From Planctomycetota bacterium (GTDB lineage Bacteria; Planctomycetota; B15-G4): DNA of 64,000 nt. Of this stretch, positions 1 through 8,558 are shown in pieces. The notes under the pieces are model-generated. The model worked only from the letters and a program-made list of their open reading frames with translations, was not told where the DNA came from and did no database searches. The stretch lies in NCBI GenBank assembly GCA_020638905.1, contig JACKHP010000001.1, forward strand, positions 1-64,000, given 5' to 3'. Each line of letters starts with the position of its first letter. The stretch's first letter is position 1. A program made the position numbers and the translations under genes.

Positions 1-2
1 CG

Positions 3-1385
3 AACAACGTCGAACTCTCGTCCGACAAGCGCCTGCAGCGCGCCCTCGAGCACTGGCTCCCCCACTACATCGACTGGTGGAAGGAGATGGGCCCGACCGA
101 CTTCAACGACAGGGAGGTCTACCTGCGCACCGCGGTGTCGGTCGACAGCGAGGGCTGGGCCCAGTTCGGCCACGTGCGCATGCCCGAGTACCGCTGGGGC
201 ATCTTCCTGGCCGAGCCCGAGAAGGACCGCAAGATCGGCTTCGGCGACCACCAGGGCGAAGCGGCCTGGCAGCAGGTGCCGGGCGAGTACCGCAACTGGC
301 TGCGCCGCATCATCGTGACCCAGGCCGACACCGAGCCGGCGTCGGTCGAGCAGCAACGCCTGCTCGCGCACACCGCGCCGAGCCTGTACGACATGCGCAA
401 CCTGTTCCAGGTGAACGTCGAGGAGGGGCGTCACCTGTGGGCGATGGTCTACCTGCTGCACACGTACTTCGGCAAGGACGGTCGCGAGGAGGCCGAGGAG
501 CTGCTCGAGCGTCGCAGCGGAAACCCGGACCACCCGCGCATCCTGGGCACCTTCAACGAGCCGATCCAGACCTGGCTCGACTTCTTCTGCTTCACGATGT
601 TCACCGACCGTGACGGCAAGTTCCAGCTGCTCAGCCTGGCCGAGTCGGGCTTCGACCCGCTCGCGCGCACGTGTCGCTTCATGCTGACCGAAGAGGCGCA
701 CCACATGTTCGTCGGCCAGACGGGCGTGGGACGCGTCGTCGAGCGCGCCTGCCAGCTGATGAAGGAGTTCCCGGACAGCAGCCCGCGCGAGCACGGCGGC
801 ATCGACCTCGACACGATCCAGCGGTACATCAACTTCTGGGCCAGCAGCAGCAACGACCTCTACGGCGCCGAGGTCTCGAGCAACTCGGCCAACTTCTTCG
901 GCAGCAGCCTCAAGGGCCGCGCGTGGGAGATGAAGCGCTTCGACGAGCACAAGGCGCTCGAGCAGATGAAGGAGGTCGTGCTCTGGGAGGAGGGCAAGCT
1001 CGTCACCCAGCAGGTGCCGCTGCGCAACGCGATGAACGAGGTGCTGCGCGAGGACTTCATCGAGGACAACCAGAAGGGCATCAACTACTGGAACAAGATC
1101 TTCGTCGAGCACGGCATCGACTACGAACTGCGCCTGCCGCACCGCCGCTTCAACCGCAACATCGGCGTCTTCGCCGGGCACCACTTCGACATCGACGGCA
1201 ACCCGATCGGCGAGGACGAGTGGCAGCGCAACAAGGACCGCTGGCTGCCCAGCGAGGCGGACCGCGTCTACGTGAAGAGCCTCATGAAGTCCTGCACCGA
1301 GCCGGGCAAGATCGCGGGCTGGATCGCGCCTCCCCCGAAGGGCATCAACGGCCAGCCGTTCGAGTTCGACTACGTGCGGCTCTGA
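3..1385 (+). CDS. boxB: Benzoyl-CoA 2,3-epoxidase subunit B (BoxB), 5' end outside window
   Basis: This is the C-terminal 460 residues of the di-iron oxygenase that, with its reductase BoxA, epoxidises benzoyl-CoA in the aerobic box pathway for benzoate breakdown. The reading frame is open to the left edge and already reads as BoxB before the first ATG at 87 (residues NNVELSSDKRLQRALEHW), so the true start lies upstream. Two ferritin-like iron-ligand motifs are visible: EEGRHLW (nt about 418-440) and TEEAHHMF (nt about 688-712), giving the expected E-x-x-H pairs. The family is about 475 residues, so little is missing. Other box genes (boxA, boxC, a CoA ligase) would be expected to the left. 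The assignment is confident from overall similarity and the iron-ligand motifs. Confidence 0.95.
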   Translation, partial: NNVELSSDKRLQRALEHWLPHYIDWWKEMGPTDFNDREVYLRTAVSVDSEGWAQFGHVRMPEYRWGIFLAEPEKDRKIGFGDHQGEAAWQQVPGEYRNWLRRIIVTQADTEPASVEQQRLLAHTAPSLYDMRNLFQVNVEEGRHLWAMVYLLHTYFGKDGREEAEELLERRSGNPDHPRILGTFNEPIQTWLDFFCFTMFTDRDGKFQLLSLAESGFDPLARTCRFMLTEEAHHMFVGQTGVGRVVERACQLMKEFPDSSPREHGGIDLDTIQRYINFWASSSNDLYGAEVSSNSANFFGSSLKGRAWEMKRFDEHKALEQMKEVVLWEEGKLVTQQVPLRNAMNEVLREDFIEDNQKGINYWNKIFVEHGIDYELRLPHRRFNRNIGVFAGHHFDIDGNPIGEDEWQRNKDRWLPSEADRVYVKSLMKSCTEPGKIAGWIAPPPKGINGQPFEFDYVRL

Positions 1386-1407
1386 TCGCGGGGCGGTGAC
1401 ACCCGTC

Positions 1408-1471
1408 GACGCGCCTCGGCGCGTCGCCCGTGCGGGGCGGACGCGGTGCCTCGGCGCCGCGTCCGCCCCGC
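1408..1471 (+). terminator. Two consecutive hairpins after boxB
   Basis: Two stem-loops follow the boxB stop codon. The first pairs GACGCGCC with GGCGCGTC (1408-1425). The second is a perfect 15-bp stem (1432-1446 with 1457-1471) around a 10-nt loop. Neither has a T tract, so intrinsic termination is inferred from position and stem strength only. Confidence 0.5.
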
Positions 1472-1515
1472 CTGCGTCCCGTGGCCGATCCGAGCGCGAC
1501 GAGCGGCCGGCGCGG

Positions 1516-1521
1516 TATCCT
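1516..1521 (+). promoter_or_regulatory. TATCCT, candidate -10 element for the helicase gene
   Basis: An isolated AT-rich hexamer in very GC-rich sequence, just downstream of the boxB hairpins and about 107 nt before the chosen TTG start. It matches the TAnnnT pattern seen before other units in this window. No convincing -35 box is visible. Confidence 0.35.
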
Positions 1522-1628
1522 CTGCGGCTTCCGGAGCCGGCCGCCGAACGTCGTCGTGGCGGCAGGCCCCGGACGTCGAGGCGCGCGCCCCGGCGCCAGC
1601 CGTCCACGAGCCCGTCGGGGAACCCGCG

Positions 1629-4600
1629 TTGAGCGAGTCGTCCGCGTCGCCGTCACCGCAGGATCCCTCGCCTGCGTCGCAGGAGCCGTCCGCCGCCGCG
1701 TCGCCCGCGAGCGCGCGCCCGGCGCGGCTCGAGATCCGCGTCGAGGGCGGCGACCGCGTGAACTGGGCGATGCAGCAGAACGACGTCCCGGTGGTCGAGC
1801 AGCTCGTGCTGCGCAACGTTGGCGACGAGGTGCTCGACGACCTGCTCGTGCGCGTCACCCTGGGCGACCTCGCCGCGCCCTGGGAGGCGCGCATCCTGTC
1901 GCTCGCGCCGGGTGCGACGTGGCACCTCGAGCCGGTCGACCTGCGTCCCGATCCGGCGCGCCTCGCGCGGCAGCTCGAGCGGGAGGCGCTCACGCTCACG
2001 GTCGAGGTGCTGCAGGGCGACGCGACGCTCGCGCGCGCCGAGCGTCCCGTGGCGGTGCTGGCCGCCAACGAGTGGGGAGGGCTGCAGTCGCTGCCCGAGA
2101 TGGCCGCGGCGTTCGTGCTGCCGAACCATCCCGCGGTGCAGGGGCTGCTGCGCGAGGCCGGCGAACGCCTGCGCGTCGCGACCGGCGACGCCTCGCTGTC
2201 CGGCTACCAGCGGAAGGACGCGCGCCGCGTGCACGCCGTGCTCACCGCGCTCTGGGACGCTCTCTGCGCGCGCGGCCTGCAGTACGTCAACCCGCCCGCG
2301 AGCTTCGAGTCCTCGGGACAGAAGGTGCGCCTGCCCGACCAGGTGCTCGGGCACCGCATGGGCACCTGCTTCGACCTCTCGGTGCTGCTGGCCGCCGCCT
2401 GCGAGCAGGCCGGATTGGGCGCGCTGCTCGTGTTCGTCGAGGGCCACGCCTTCGTCGGCGCCTGGACGCGCGACGAGTCGTTCCCGCAGCCCTTCGTCGA
2501 CGACCTGCTGCGCCTGCGCAAGCGCGTCGAGCTGGACGAGATCGTGGTGCTCGAGACGACGCTCGCCACCGCGAGTCCGGCCGTCGACTACGAGACCGCG
2601 CGGCGCCGCGCCGCGGCGCGCCTGGCGGACGACGGCGACTTCCTGGGCGCGGTCGACGTGCGCGCGGCGCGCCTGCGTGCCGTGCGTCCGCTGCCGTTCC
2701 AGGGGACGGACGCCGCGACGACGACGAACGGCGAGGATCCGGTGCGGGTGGCCGTCGCGTCCGACGCCGGAAGTCCAGCCGGAGCCGCAACCGAACCCGG
2801 ATCCGAAACCAGTCGGCACACCGACACCGACACCGACACTGGCTCCGGCGAGCCGGCCGCACCTCCCGAGTCGTCGACCGATCGCATCGCGCGCTGGAAG
2901 CGGCGGCTGCTCGACCTCTCGCTGCGCAACCGGTTGCTCGCGTTCCGCGAGACGAAGAAGACCGTGCCGCTGCTGTGTCCCGAGCCATCCCAGCTCGAGG
3001 ACGCGCTGCAGTCGGGTCGGCGCTTCACGATCCTGGCGCGGCCCGAGCGGCCGGCCGACGACCCGCGCGACCCTGCGCTGACCGAGGTGCGCACGCACGA
3101 CGACCCTCAGCAGCGCTTCCTGCACGACGAACTCGCGGCCCAGCGGTTGCACGCCGATCTTCCCCAGGCCGAGCTCGACCGGCGCCTGCTCGAGCTGTTC
3201 CGCGCGGCGCGCGCGTCGCTCGAGGAGACGGGCGCGAACACGCTCTTCCTCGCGCTCGGCTTCCTGCACTGGACCGAGGCCGACGGCGACGGACAGGTGC
3301 GGCGCGCGCCGATCCTGCTGCTGCCGCTCGAGCTCGAGCGGCGCTCGTTGCGCGAAGGCTTCCGCATCGCGCTCGCCGACGAGGATCCGCGCGTCAACGC
3401 GACGCTGCTCGAGAAGCTGCGCGCCGAGTTCGCGCTCGAGCTCCCGCTCGACGAGCTCCCCGAGGACGACGCGGGCATCGACGTCGAGGAGGTCCTGCAG
3501 CGCTTCCGCAAGGCCGTGCGCGACATGGACGGCTGGGAGGTGCGCACCGAGGCGGCCGTCGGTCTCTTCTCGTTCACCAAGTTCATGATGTGGCGTGACC
3601 TCGAGGACCGCCGCGAGAGCCTGCTCGCGCACCCCGTGGTCGAACACCTCGTGGCGCGGCCCGACGATGCCTTCGAGGCGCGCGGCGCGTTCCCCGACCC
3701 GGGCGCGCTCGACGCGGGCTTCGACCCGGCGGCCATCTTCTGTCCGCTCGACGCCGACAGCTCGCAGCTCGCGGCGGTGCTCGCGGCCGAGTCGGGCAGC
3801 AGCTTCCGCCTCGAGGGCCCGCCGGGGACGGGCAAGTCGCAGACGATCACGAACCTCGTGGCGCAGATGCTGTCGCGTGGCAAGCGCGTGCTCTTCGTGG
3901 CCGAGAAGCGCGCCGCCCTCGACGTGGTGCGCTCGCGTCTCGAGCGCGTCGGACTCGGCCCCTTCTGCCTCGAGCTGCACAGCAACAGCTCGAGCAAGCG
4001 CGCCGTCCTGCAGCAGCTCGGCGAGACGCTGACGGTCGAGCGCCGCGCGCCGCCCGCCGGCTGGGCCGACGCGGCCGCTCGCCTGGCCGGGCAGCGCGCC
4101 GTGCTGAACACCTACGTCGAGGCGTTGCACGCCAAGGGACAGCTGCGGCGCAGCGTGCACGAGGTGACGTCCGAGCTGGTCGAGCTGCTCGACGTCCCGA
4201 AGCGCAGGCTGGGCAGCCTCGACGTCGACGCCGTCGACGCCGACGCGTACGTGCGGCTGCTCGAGCTGCTCGACCGTGTGGCGACCGCGGTGGCGGCGGT
4301 GGGCGTCCCGGCGCGGCACCCGCTCGCGGGCGTGGGTTGCGAGACGTGGGAGACGTCGCTGCCCGAGCGCCTGCGCCAGACGTCCGAGGCCGCGCTGGCC
4401 ACGCTGGGACAGGTGCGCGAGGCGGCCGCCGACGTGTGCGCCCTGTTGGCGCCGGACACCTCGTCGTCCGACGTGCGCGCCGACGGCGGCGAGGTGCGCG
4501 CGGACGCAGGAGATGCGTCCACGTCGGCGTCCGTCGTCGACGAGCTCTCGCGGCGTTCGACGGCGGCGCTCGCGCGCACGGCGGCCCTGCTCGCGGAGTC

Positions 4601-7600
4601 GCCGGTGTGCGGTCCCGCGCTGCTCACCGAGCCGTCGCTCGCACCGATCGCCGGCGTGCTGGCGCCGTGGATCGAGCGCGGCGAGGCCACCGACGCGCGG
4701 CTCGCGAAGCTGTCCGAGCGCTGGGACGAGGGCCTGCTCGGGCGCGATCTCGACGATCTGCTGCAACGCTGGCGCGCGGCCGGTGCGGCGTTCTGGCCGC
4801 TCAGGGCGTTCAGGCAGCGCGCACTGCGCGGCGAGCTGGCATCGCTCTGGAAGGGCGGCGGCAAGCCCGGCGGCGAACGTCTCGCGGAAGACCTCGAGAT
4901 CGCGCGTGCACTCGCGACCGACGTGCGGGCGCTGCGCGACCCGGGCGTGGACGTCGCGGCGCTCTTCGGCGCCGCGTGGCGGCCCGGGAGCGTCGACTGG
5001 GACGCGTTGCGCCGCGCCCTGGCGTGGGCCGGGGAGATGCGCGACGCGCTCGCGCAGCTCGTGGGCGACGACGCCGGACGCCTGGCCGCGCTGCGCGGGC
5101 GCTGCGCCGAGCTCGTCACGTCCCAGCGCGATCTGCTCGGCCCCGAGGCGACCCACGGACGCCGACTGCGCGCGTTCGGCGAGGCGTCCGCCAGGCACGC
5201 CGAGCGCGTGGCTGCCGTGCTGCAGCTCGCGCACGCCGACGAGGCGCTCGTGCTGGGAGCGGTCGACGAGCCGGGCCTGCTGCCGCGCAGCGAGGAGGTC
5301 TTCACGCGCTGGCGCGACCAGCGCGCCGACCTGCGCGACTGGTGCCACTGGCGCCGGCTGCGCGGCGAGGCGTCGACGGCCGGCCTGCGCACGCTGATCG
5401 GGTCGCTCGAGGAGGGCGAAGTCGCGGGCGAGCAGCTCGTGCGCGCCTTCCGGCGCGCGTTCCTCGAGGACTGGCTGAACGCGTCCATCGACCGCGACGA
5501 GCGGCTGCGCACCTTCGTGGGGGCCGAGCACGAGCGGCGCATCGAGCGCTTCGCGGAGCTCGACGCGCGCATGTCGACGCTGGCGCGCGAGCACCTCGTG
5601 GCGACGCTGGCGGCGCGCGTCCCGACCGTGGGCGACGAGACCTCGCCGAACTCCGAGCTGGGACTGCTCGAGCGCGAGCTGCGCAAGAAGCGCCGGCACC
5701 TCCCGGTGCGCAGGCTGTTCGAGCGCCTGCCGAACGTCCTGCCGCGTCTCAAGCCGTGCGTGCTCATGAGCCCGCTCTCGGTGGCGCAGTACCTCGACGC
5801 GCAGAGCGCCGACTTCGACCTGGTGGTCTTCGACGAGGCCTCGCAGATCCCCGTCTGGGACGCGATCGGCGCCATCGCGCGGGCGCGCCAGGTGGTCGTC
5901 GTGGGAGACAGCAAGCAGCTCCCTCCGACGAACTTCTTCCACAAGGTCGAGGAGGAGGACGAGCTCGTCGAGGAGGAGTTCGAGGAGCTCGAGAGCCTGC
6001 TCGACGAGTGCGCCGCGGCGCACCTGCCGTCGCTCGACCTGCGCTGGCACTACCGCAGCCGGCACGAGAGCCTGATCGCGTTCAGCAACGCGCACTACTA
6101 CGACAACCGGCTGGTGACCTTCCCGTCGCCGGCCGACCGCGGCGCGCGGCTGGGCGTCGTGCTGCGGCGCGTCGAGGGCACGTACGACAAGGGCGGACAA
6201 CGCAGCAACCGCGCCGAGGCCGAGGCGGTCGTGGCCGAGATCGCGGAACGTGCGCGCGAGGCGCGGCGCGGCGGGGCGCGTCCGTCGGTGGGTGTCGTGA
6301 CCTTCAGCCTGGCGCAGCAGCAGCTCGTCGAGTCGCTGCTCGAGAGCGGACGGCGGGGCGATCCCGTGCTCGACGACTATCTCGACGCGGGCGGAGACGA
6401 GGCGCTGTTCGTCAAGAATCTCGAGAACGTGCAGGGCGACGAGCGCGACGTGATCCTGCTCTCGGTGGCCTACGGTCCCGACGCGAAGGGCCGCGTCTCG
6501 ATGAACTTCGGTCCGCTCAACCGCGAGGGCGGCGAGCGTCGGCTCAACGTGGCCGTCACGCGCGCGCGCGAGCAGGTGATCGTGTTCACCTCGCTGCGCG
6601 GCGAACAGATCGACCTGGCGCGCAGCCGCGCGGCGGGCGTGCGCCATCTCAAGGGATTCCTCGAGTACGCGGAGCGGGGTCCGGCGGCCATCGCCGAGCA
6701 CACCGCGGCCGAGGCCACGACGCGCAGCACGGCGCTCGAGCGGCACGTCGAGGCGGCGCTGGCCGAGCGCGGCCTCGTGGTCGAGCCGGCCGTGGGTTGC
6801 TCGGGATCGCGCATCGACGTGGCGGTGCGCGATCCGGTGCGCCCCGAGCGCTTCGTGCTGGGCGTGCTCGGCGACGGACCGGGCTACGCCCGCGCGCAGA
6901 CGGCGCGCGATCGCGATCGCCTGCGCGGTGAGGTGCTGGCGCGCCTGGGCTGGACGCTGCACCGGGTCTGGTCGACCGACTGGTGGCTGCAACCCGAGCG
7001 CGAGACGCAGCGTCTGCTGGCCGCGCTCGACGCCGCCCTGGCCGCCGCGAGGGAGCGCGAAGCGTCCGAGGCCGCCGCCGCGGCCGGGTCCGCGGCAGAG
7101 GTCGAGGCCGGAACCGCGACCGCGCCAGGAGCCTCGAGCGAATCCGAAGCGGCGACCGCGACTGAAGCGGCGACCGCGACCGAAGCGGCGACCGAAACCG
7201 GAGCCGCAGTCGAGACCGCGACCGAGCTCGCGCGCGGGGCCTCGATCGAAGCCGACACCGAGGCAGGATCCGGCGATGCGTCCGAGTCCGACGGACCGCC
7301 CGCGCGGCGGGACGAACCGTTCGCGGCGTCGGCGGTCGAGGCTCCGCTCGCCGAGCGTGCCTACGCGGCCTGCGTGTTGCCGCGCGCGGGGGATGCGGAG
7401 GGGTTCGTCACGCCGGGCGCCGCCGCGCATGTCGCGCATCAGGTGGCGCAGGTCGTCGCGGCCGAGGGTCCGGTGGCGGTCGAGCTGCTCGTCCGCCGCG
7501 TGGCCGCGGCGTGGGAGATCGAGCGCGTGGTCGCCTCGGTGCGCCAACGCGTGCTCGAGGCGTGCGCGACCCTGCCCGACGACGAACGTCCCGAGCTGCG

Positions 7601-7910
7601 CGACGACGTGCTGTGGCCGCGCGGGCTCGACGCGCGCGCGTGGCGCGCGGTGCGCGTGCCGGTCGAGGGCGACGACGAGAGCCTGCGAGCGCTCGAGCAC
7701 GTGCCCGCCGAAGAGCTGGCGAACGCCGCCGAGCTCGTGCTGCAGCGCAACGTGAGCCTGCCGTACGACGACCTGCTGCGCGAGACGGCGCGACGCTTCG
7801 GCGTCCAGCGGGCGGGGCCGCGGCAGATGGAGACGGTCGCGGCCGGCGTCGCGCGCCTGCTGGACGAAGCGCGCGCCCTCCGCGAGGGCGACTCGGTGCG
7901 CTTGCCGTAG
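1629..7910 (+). CDS. Giant DUF4011 / superfamily 1 helicase / Vsr-like nuclease / DUF3320 protein
   Basis: A 2093-residue cytoplasmic ATPase. Order of parts: a beta-rich N-terminal region; a transglutaminase-like stretch (GTCFDLSVLL, near residue 246); DUF4011 (KRRLLDLSLRNRLL, near 425); Walker A GPPGTGKSQT near 730; Walker B DEAS near 1400 followed by GDSKQLPP; motif VI VAVTRARE near 1640; a Vsr/DUF559-type nuclease domain near 1710-1790 (RDRDRLRG, WSTDWW); an Ala/Glu/Thr-rich linker; and DUF3320 at the end. Proteins of this architecture are known near anti-phage systems and are thought to process nucleic acid; the role here is inferred. The TTG start was chosen because earlier in-frame sequence (from 1446) overlaps a hairpin and looks non-coding. 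The nuclease motif usually reading E-C-D-G reads L-G-D-G here. No modification or partner defence gene is adjacent. Confidence 0.85.
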   Translation: MSESSASPSPQDPSPASQEPSAAASPASARPARLEIRVEGGDRVNWAMQQNDVPVVEQLVLRNVGDEVLDDLLVRVTLGDLAAPWEARILSLAPGATWHLEPVDLRPDPARLARQLEREALTLTVEVLQGDATLARAERPVAVLAANEWGGLQSLPEMAAAFVLPNHPAVQGLLREAGERLRVATGDASLSGYQRKDARRVHAVLTALWDALCARGLQYVNPPASFESSGQKVRLPDQVLGHRMGTCFDLSVLLAAACEQAGLGALLVFVEGHAFVGAWTRDESFPQPFVDDLLRLRKRVELDEIVVLETTLATASPAVDYETARRRAAARLADDGDFLGAVDVRAARLRAVRPLPFQGTDAATTTNGEDPVRVAVASDAGSPAGAATEPGSETSRHTDTDTDTGSGEPAAPPESSTDRIARWKRRLLDLSLRNRLLAFRETKKTVPLLCPEPSQLEDALQSGRRFTILARPERPADDPRDPALTEVRTHDDPQQRFLHDELAAQRLHADLPQAELDRRLLELFRAARASLEETGANTLFLALGFLHWTEADGDGQVRRAPILLLPLELERRSLREGFRIALADEDPRVNATLLEKLRAEFALELPLDELPEDDAGIDVEEVLQRFRKAVRDMDGWEVRTEAAVGLFSFTKFMMWRDLEDRRESLLAHPVVEHLVARPDDAFEARGAFPDPGALDAGFDPAAIFCPLDADSSQLAAVLAAESGSSFRLEGPPGTGKSQTITNLVAQMLSRGKRVLFVAEKRAALDVVRSRLERVGLGPFCLELHSNSSSKRAVLQQLGETLTVERRAPPAGWADAAARLAGQRAVLNTYVEALHAKGQLRRSVHEVTSELVELLDVPKRRLGSLDVDAVDADAYVRLLELLDRVATAVAAVGVPARHPLAGVGCETWETSLPERLRQTSEAALATLGQVREAAADVCALLAPDTSSSDVRADGGEVRADAGDASTSASVVDELSRRSTAALARTAALLAESPVCGPALLTEPSLAPIAGVLAPWIERGEATDARLAKLSERWDEGLLGRDLDDLLQRWRAAGAAFWPLRAFRQRALRGELASLWKGGGKPGGERLAEDLEIARALATDVRALRDPGVDVAALFGAAWRPGSVDWDALRRALAWAGEMRDALAQLVGDDAGRLAALRGRCAELVTSQRDLLGPEATHGRRLRAFGEASARHAERVAAVLQLAHADEALVLGAVDEPGLLPRSEEVFTRWRDQRADLRDWCHWRRLRGEASTAGLRTLIGSLEEGEVAGEQLVRAFRRAFLEDWLNASIDRDERLRTFVGAEHERRIERFAELDARMSTLAREHLVATLAARVPTVGDETSPNSELGLLERELRKKRRHLPVRRLFERLPNVLPRLKPCVLMSPLSVAQYLDAQSADFDLVVFDEASQIPVWDAIGAIARARQVVVVGDSKQLPPTNFFHKVEEEDELVEEEFEELESLLDECAAAHLPSLDLRWHYRSRHESLIAFSNAHYYDNRLVTFPSPADRGARLGVVLRRVEGTYDKGGQRSNRAEAEAVVAEIAERAREARRGGARPSVGVVTFSLAQQQLVESLLESGRRGDPVLDDYLDAGGDEALFVKNLENVQGDERDVILLSVAYGPDAKGRVSMNFGPLNREGGERRLNVAVTRAREQVIVFTSLRGEQIDLARSRAAGVRHLKGFLEYAERGPAAIAEHTAAEATTRSTALERHVEAALAERGLVVEPAVGCSGSRIDVAVRDPVRPERFVLGVLGDGPGYARAQTARDRDRLRGEVLARLGWTLHRVWSTDWWLQPERETQRLLAALDAALAAAREREASEAAAAAGSAAEVEAGTATAPGASSESEAATATEAATATEAATETGAAVETATELARGASIEADTEAGSGDASESDGPPARRDEPFAASAVEAPLAERAYAACVLPRAGDAEGFVTPGAAAHVAHQVAQVVAAEGPVAVELLVRRVAAAWEIERVVASVRQRVLEACATLPDDERPELRDDVLWPRGLDARAWRAVRVPVEGDDESLRALEHVPAEELANAAELVLQRNVSLPYDDLLRETARRFGVQRAGPRQMETVAAGVARLLDEARALREGDSVRLP
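7149..7199 (+). repeat. 18-nt tandem repeat within the helicase linker
   Basis: Nearly three copies of an 18-nt unit (7149-7166, 7167-7184, partial 7185-7199) encode an Ala-Thr-Glu-rich disordered linker between the nuclease and DUF3320 domains. Copy number could vary by slippage without breaking the frame. Confidence 0.7.
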
Positions 7911-8016
7911 CGCGACGTTCCCGCCGCAGCGCACGCCTCCGCGGCGCGGGACGAAGCGCTCGCCGTGCCCGCGCCGAGCCCGGCCGCGCGCATGGGGGCA
8001 CGTCGGGACGGAAAAG

Positions 8017-8054
8017 AGACGGCGGCGAGCGCTTTGTCGCGCTCGCCGCCGTCT
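8017..8054 (-). terminator. 16-bp perfect hairpin with T-rich tail on the minus strand
   Basis: AGACGGCGGCGAGCGC (8017-8032) pairs perfectly with 8039-8054 around a 6-nt loop. Read on the minus strand it is followed by CTTTTCC, a fair intrinsic terminator in this GC-rich genome. On the plus strand no T tract follows, although it could still stop readthrough from the helicase gene. Confidence 0.6.
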
Positions 8055-8359
8055 ACGTGGAGCCTTTGCGGCTCAGCTTCTCTTCCGAGTCTCCAAGCGG
8101 CCCGTCGGGACGTCCGCCGTCCCGCACGCCGAGTGGAGGACGACCGCCGGCACTCCCATGCCGACGACCGCCCCGGGACCCGAACCAACCGGCCCGCCCA
8201 CGCGGCCATTCGGCTCCCGGTGGAGCGACCGGGAGCGGCGTGACGTGGGCGGGAGGACCATGGCGATCATCTGAGGACGTGCTGCCCCCGCGCTCGCGAC
8301 GCGGGGACGGGGATGACGAAGAGCCGCGCCCGCGATGTGGCATCGAGCGAGGCGGACGA

Positions 8360-8365
8360 AGTCTA
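8360..8365 (-). promoter_or_regulatory. TAGACT, candidate minus-strand -10 element in the intergenic region
   Basis: The same hexamer occurs at the head of the minus-strand units starting at 24287 and 53373. Here it points into gene-free sequence ending at the 8017-8054 hairpin. Confidence 0.25.
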
Positions 8366-8470
8366 TCCCGTGCTGCGCGACGTGCCGGAGAAAGTCGCGC
8401 GCGCCGCGCACGAGCGCTCGGAGGCCGGCGAGCGCGACGGATCCGCGTCGACGGCACTCCGGCAACAAGC

Positions 8471-8507
8471 GCGGGCCGCGCGGACCGGCATGGTCCACGC
8501 GGCCCGC
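8471..8507 (-). terminator. Hairpin downstream of the FG-GAP gene
   Basis: GCGGGCCGCG (8471-8480) plus GGACC (8482-8486) pair with GGTCC (8492-8496) and CGCGGCCCGC (8498-8507), with one C/A mismatch and a 5-nt loop. It lies about 50 nt past the stop at 8559, and on the minus strand is followed by GCTTGTTG. Confidence 0.55.
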
Positions 8508-8558
8508 ACGAGGTGTGGCGGTGCGTGAGGAGTGCTGCGTGCGCGCTGCGGCGCGCGG

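Larger units (their letters stand above)
7911..8558. other. 648-nt intergenic region between convergent genes
   Basis: No ORF here has convincing codon bias or similarity. It holds a 16-bp hairpin (8017-8054), a minus-strand TAGACT hexamer (8360-8365) and a second long hairpin (8471-8507). The last is about 50 nt past the stop of the minus-strand FG-GAP gene and is its likely terminator. The promoter-like hexamer and the first hairpin could bound an independent minus-strand transcript of about 340 nt. Confidence 0.5.

Noticed and set aside
1446..1628. An N-terminal extension of the helicase from GTG 1446
   Set aside because: The extension is Arg/Ala/Pro-rich, overlaps the post-boxB hairpin and includes the candidate promoter, so it is unlikely to be translated.
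2816..2840. A short ACCGAC microsatellite that might be a binding-site array
   Set aside because: It lies inside the helicase frame and encodes a T-D-T-D linker between domains, which explains it.
1653..7934. A 2093-codon open frame on the minus strand opposite the helicase gene
   Set aside because: Very long antisense frames are expected in 70% GC DNA with strong third-position bias. The plus-strand product has intact helicase motifs; the minus product is Arg/His/Leu-rich with no domain.
8053..8130. A minus-strand tail ending S-E-E-K-L-S-R-K-G-S-T before a stop
   Set aside because: It looks protein-like, but the only in-frame start nearby gives about 24 residues with no ribosome binding site.
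8190..8225. A minus-strand stretch resembling a tRNA or tmRNA T-loop (GGTTCGGGTCC)
   Set aside because: The flanking stem does not pair correctly and no acceptor, anticodon or tag-peptide part can be found.
8313..8528. A 71-codon plus-strand frame in the intergenic region
   Set aside because: It runs through the 8471-8507 hairpin that best explains termination of the FG-GAP gene, and has no domain or promoter.
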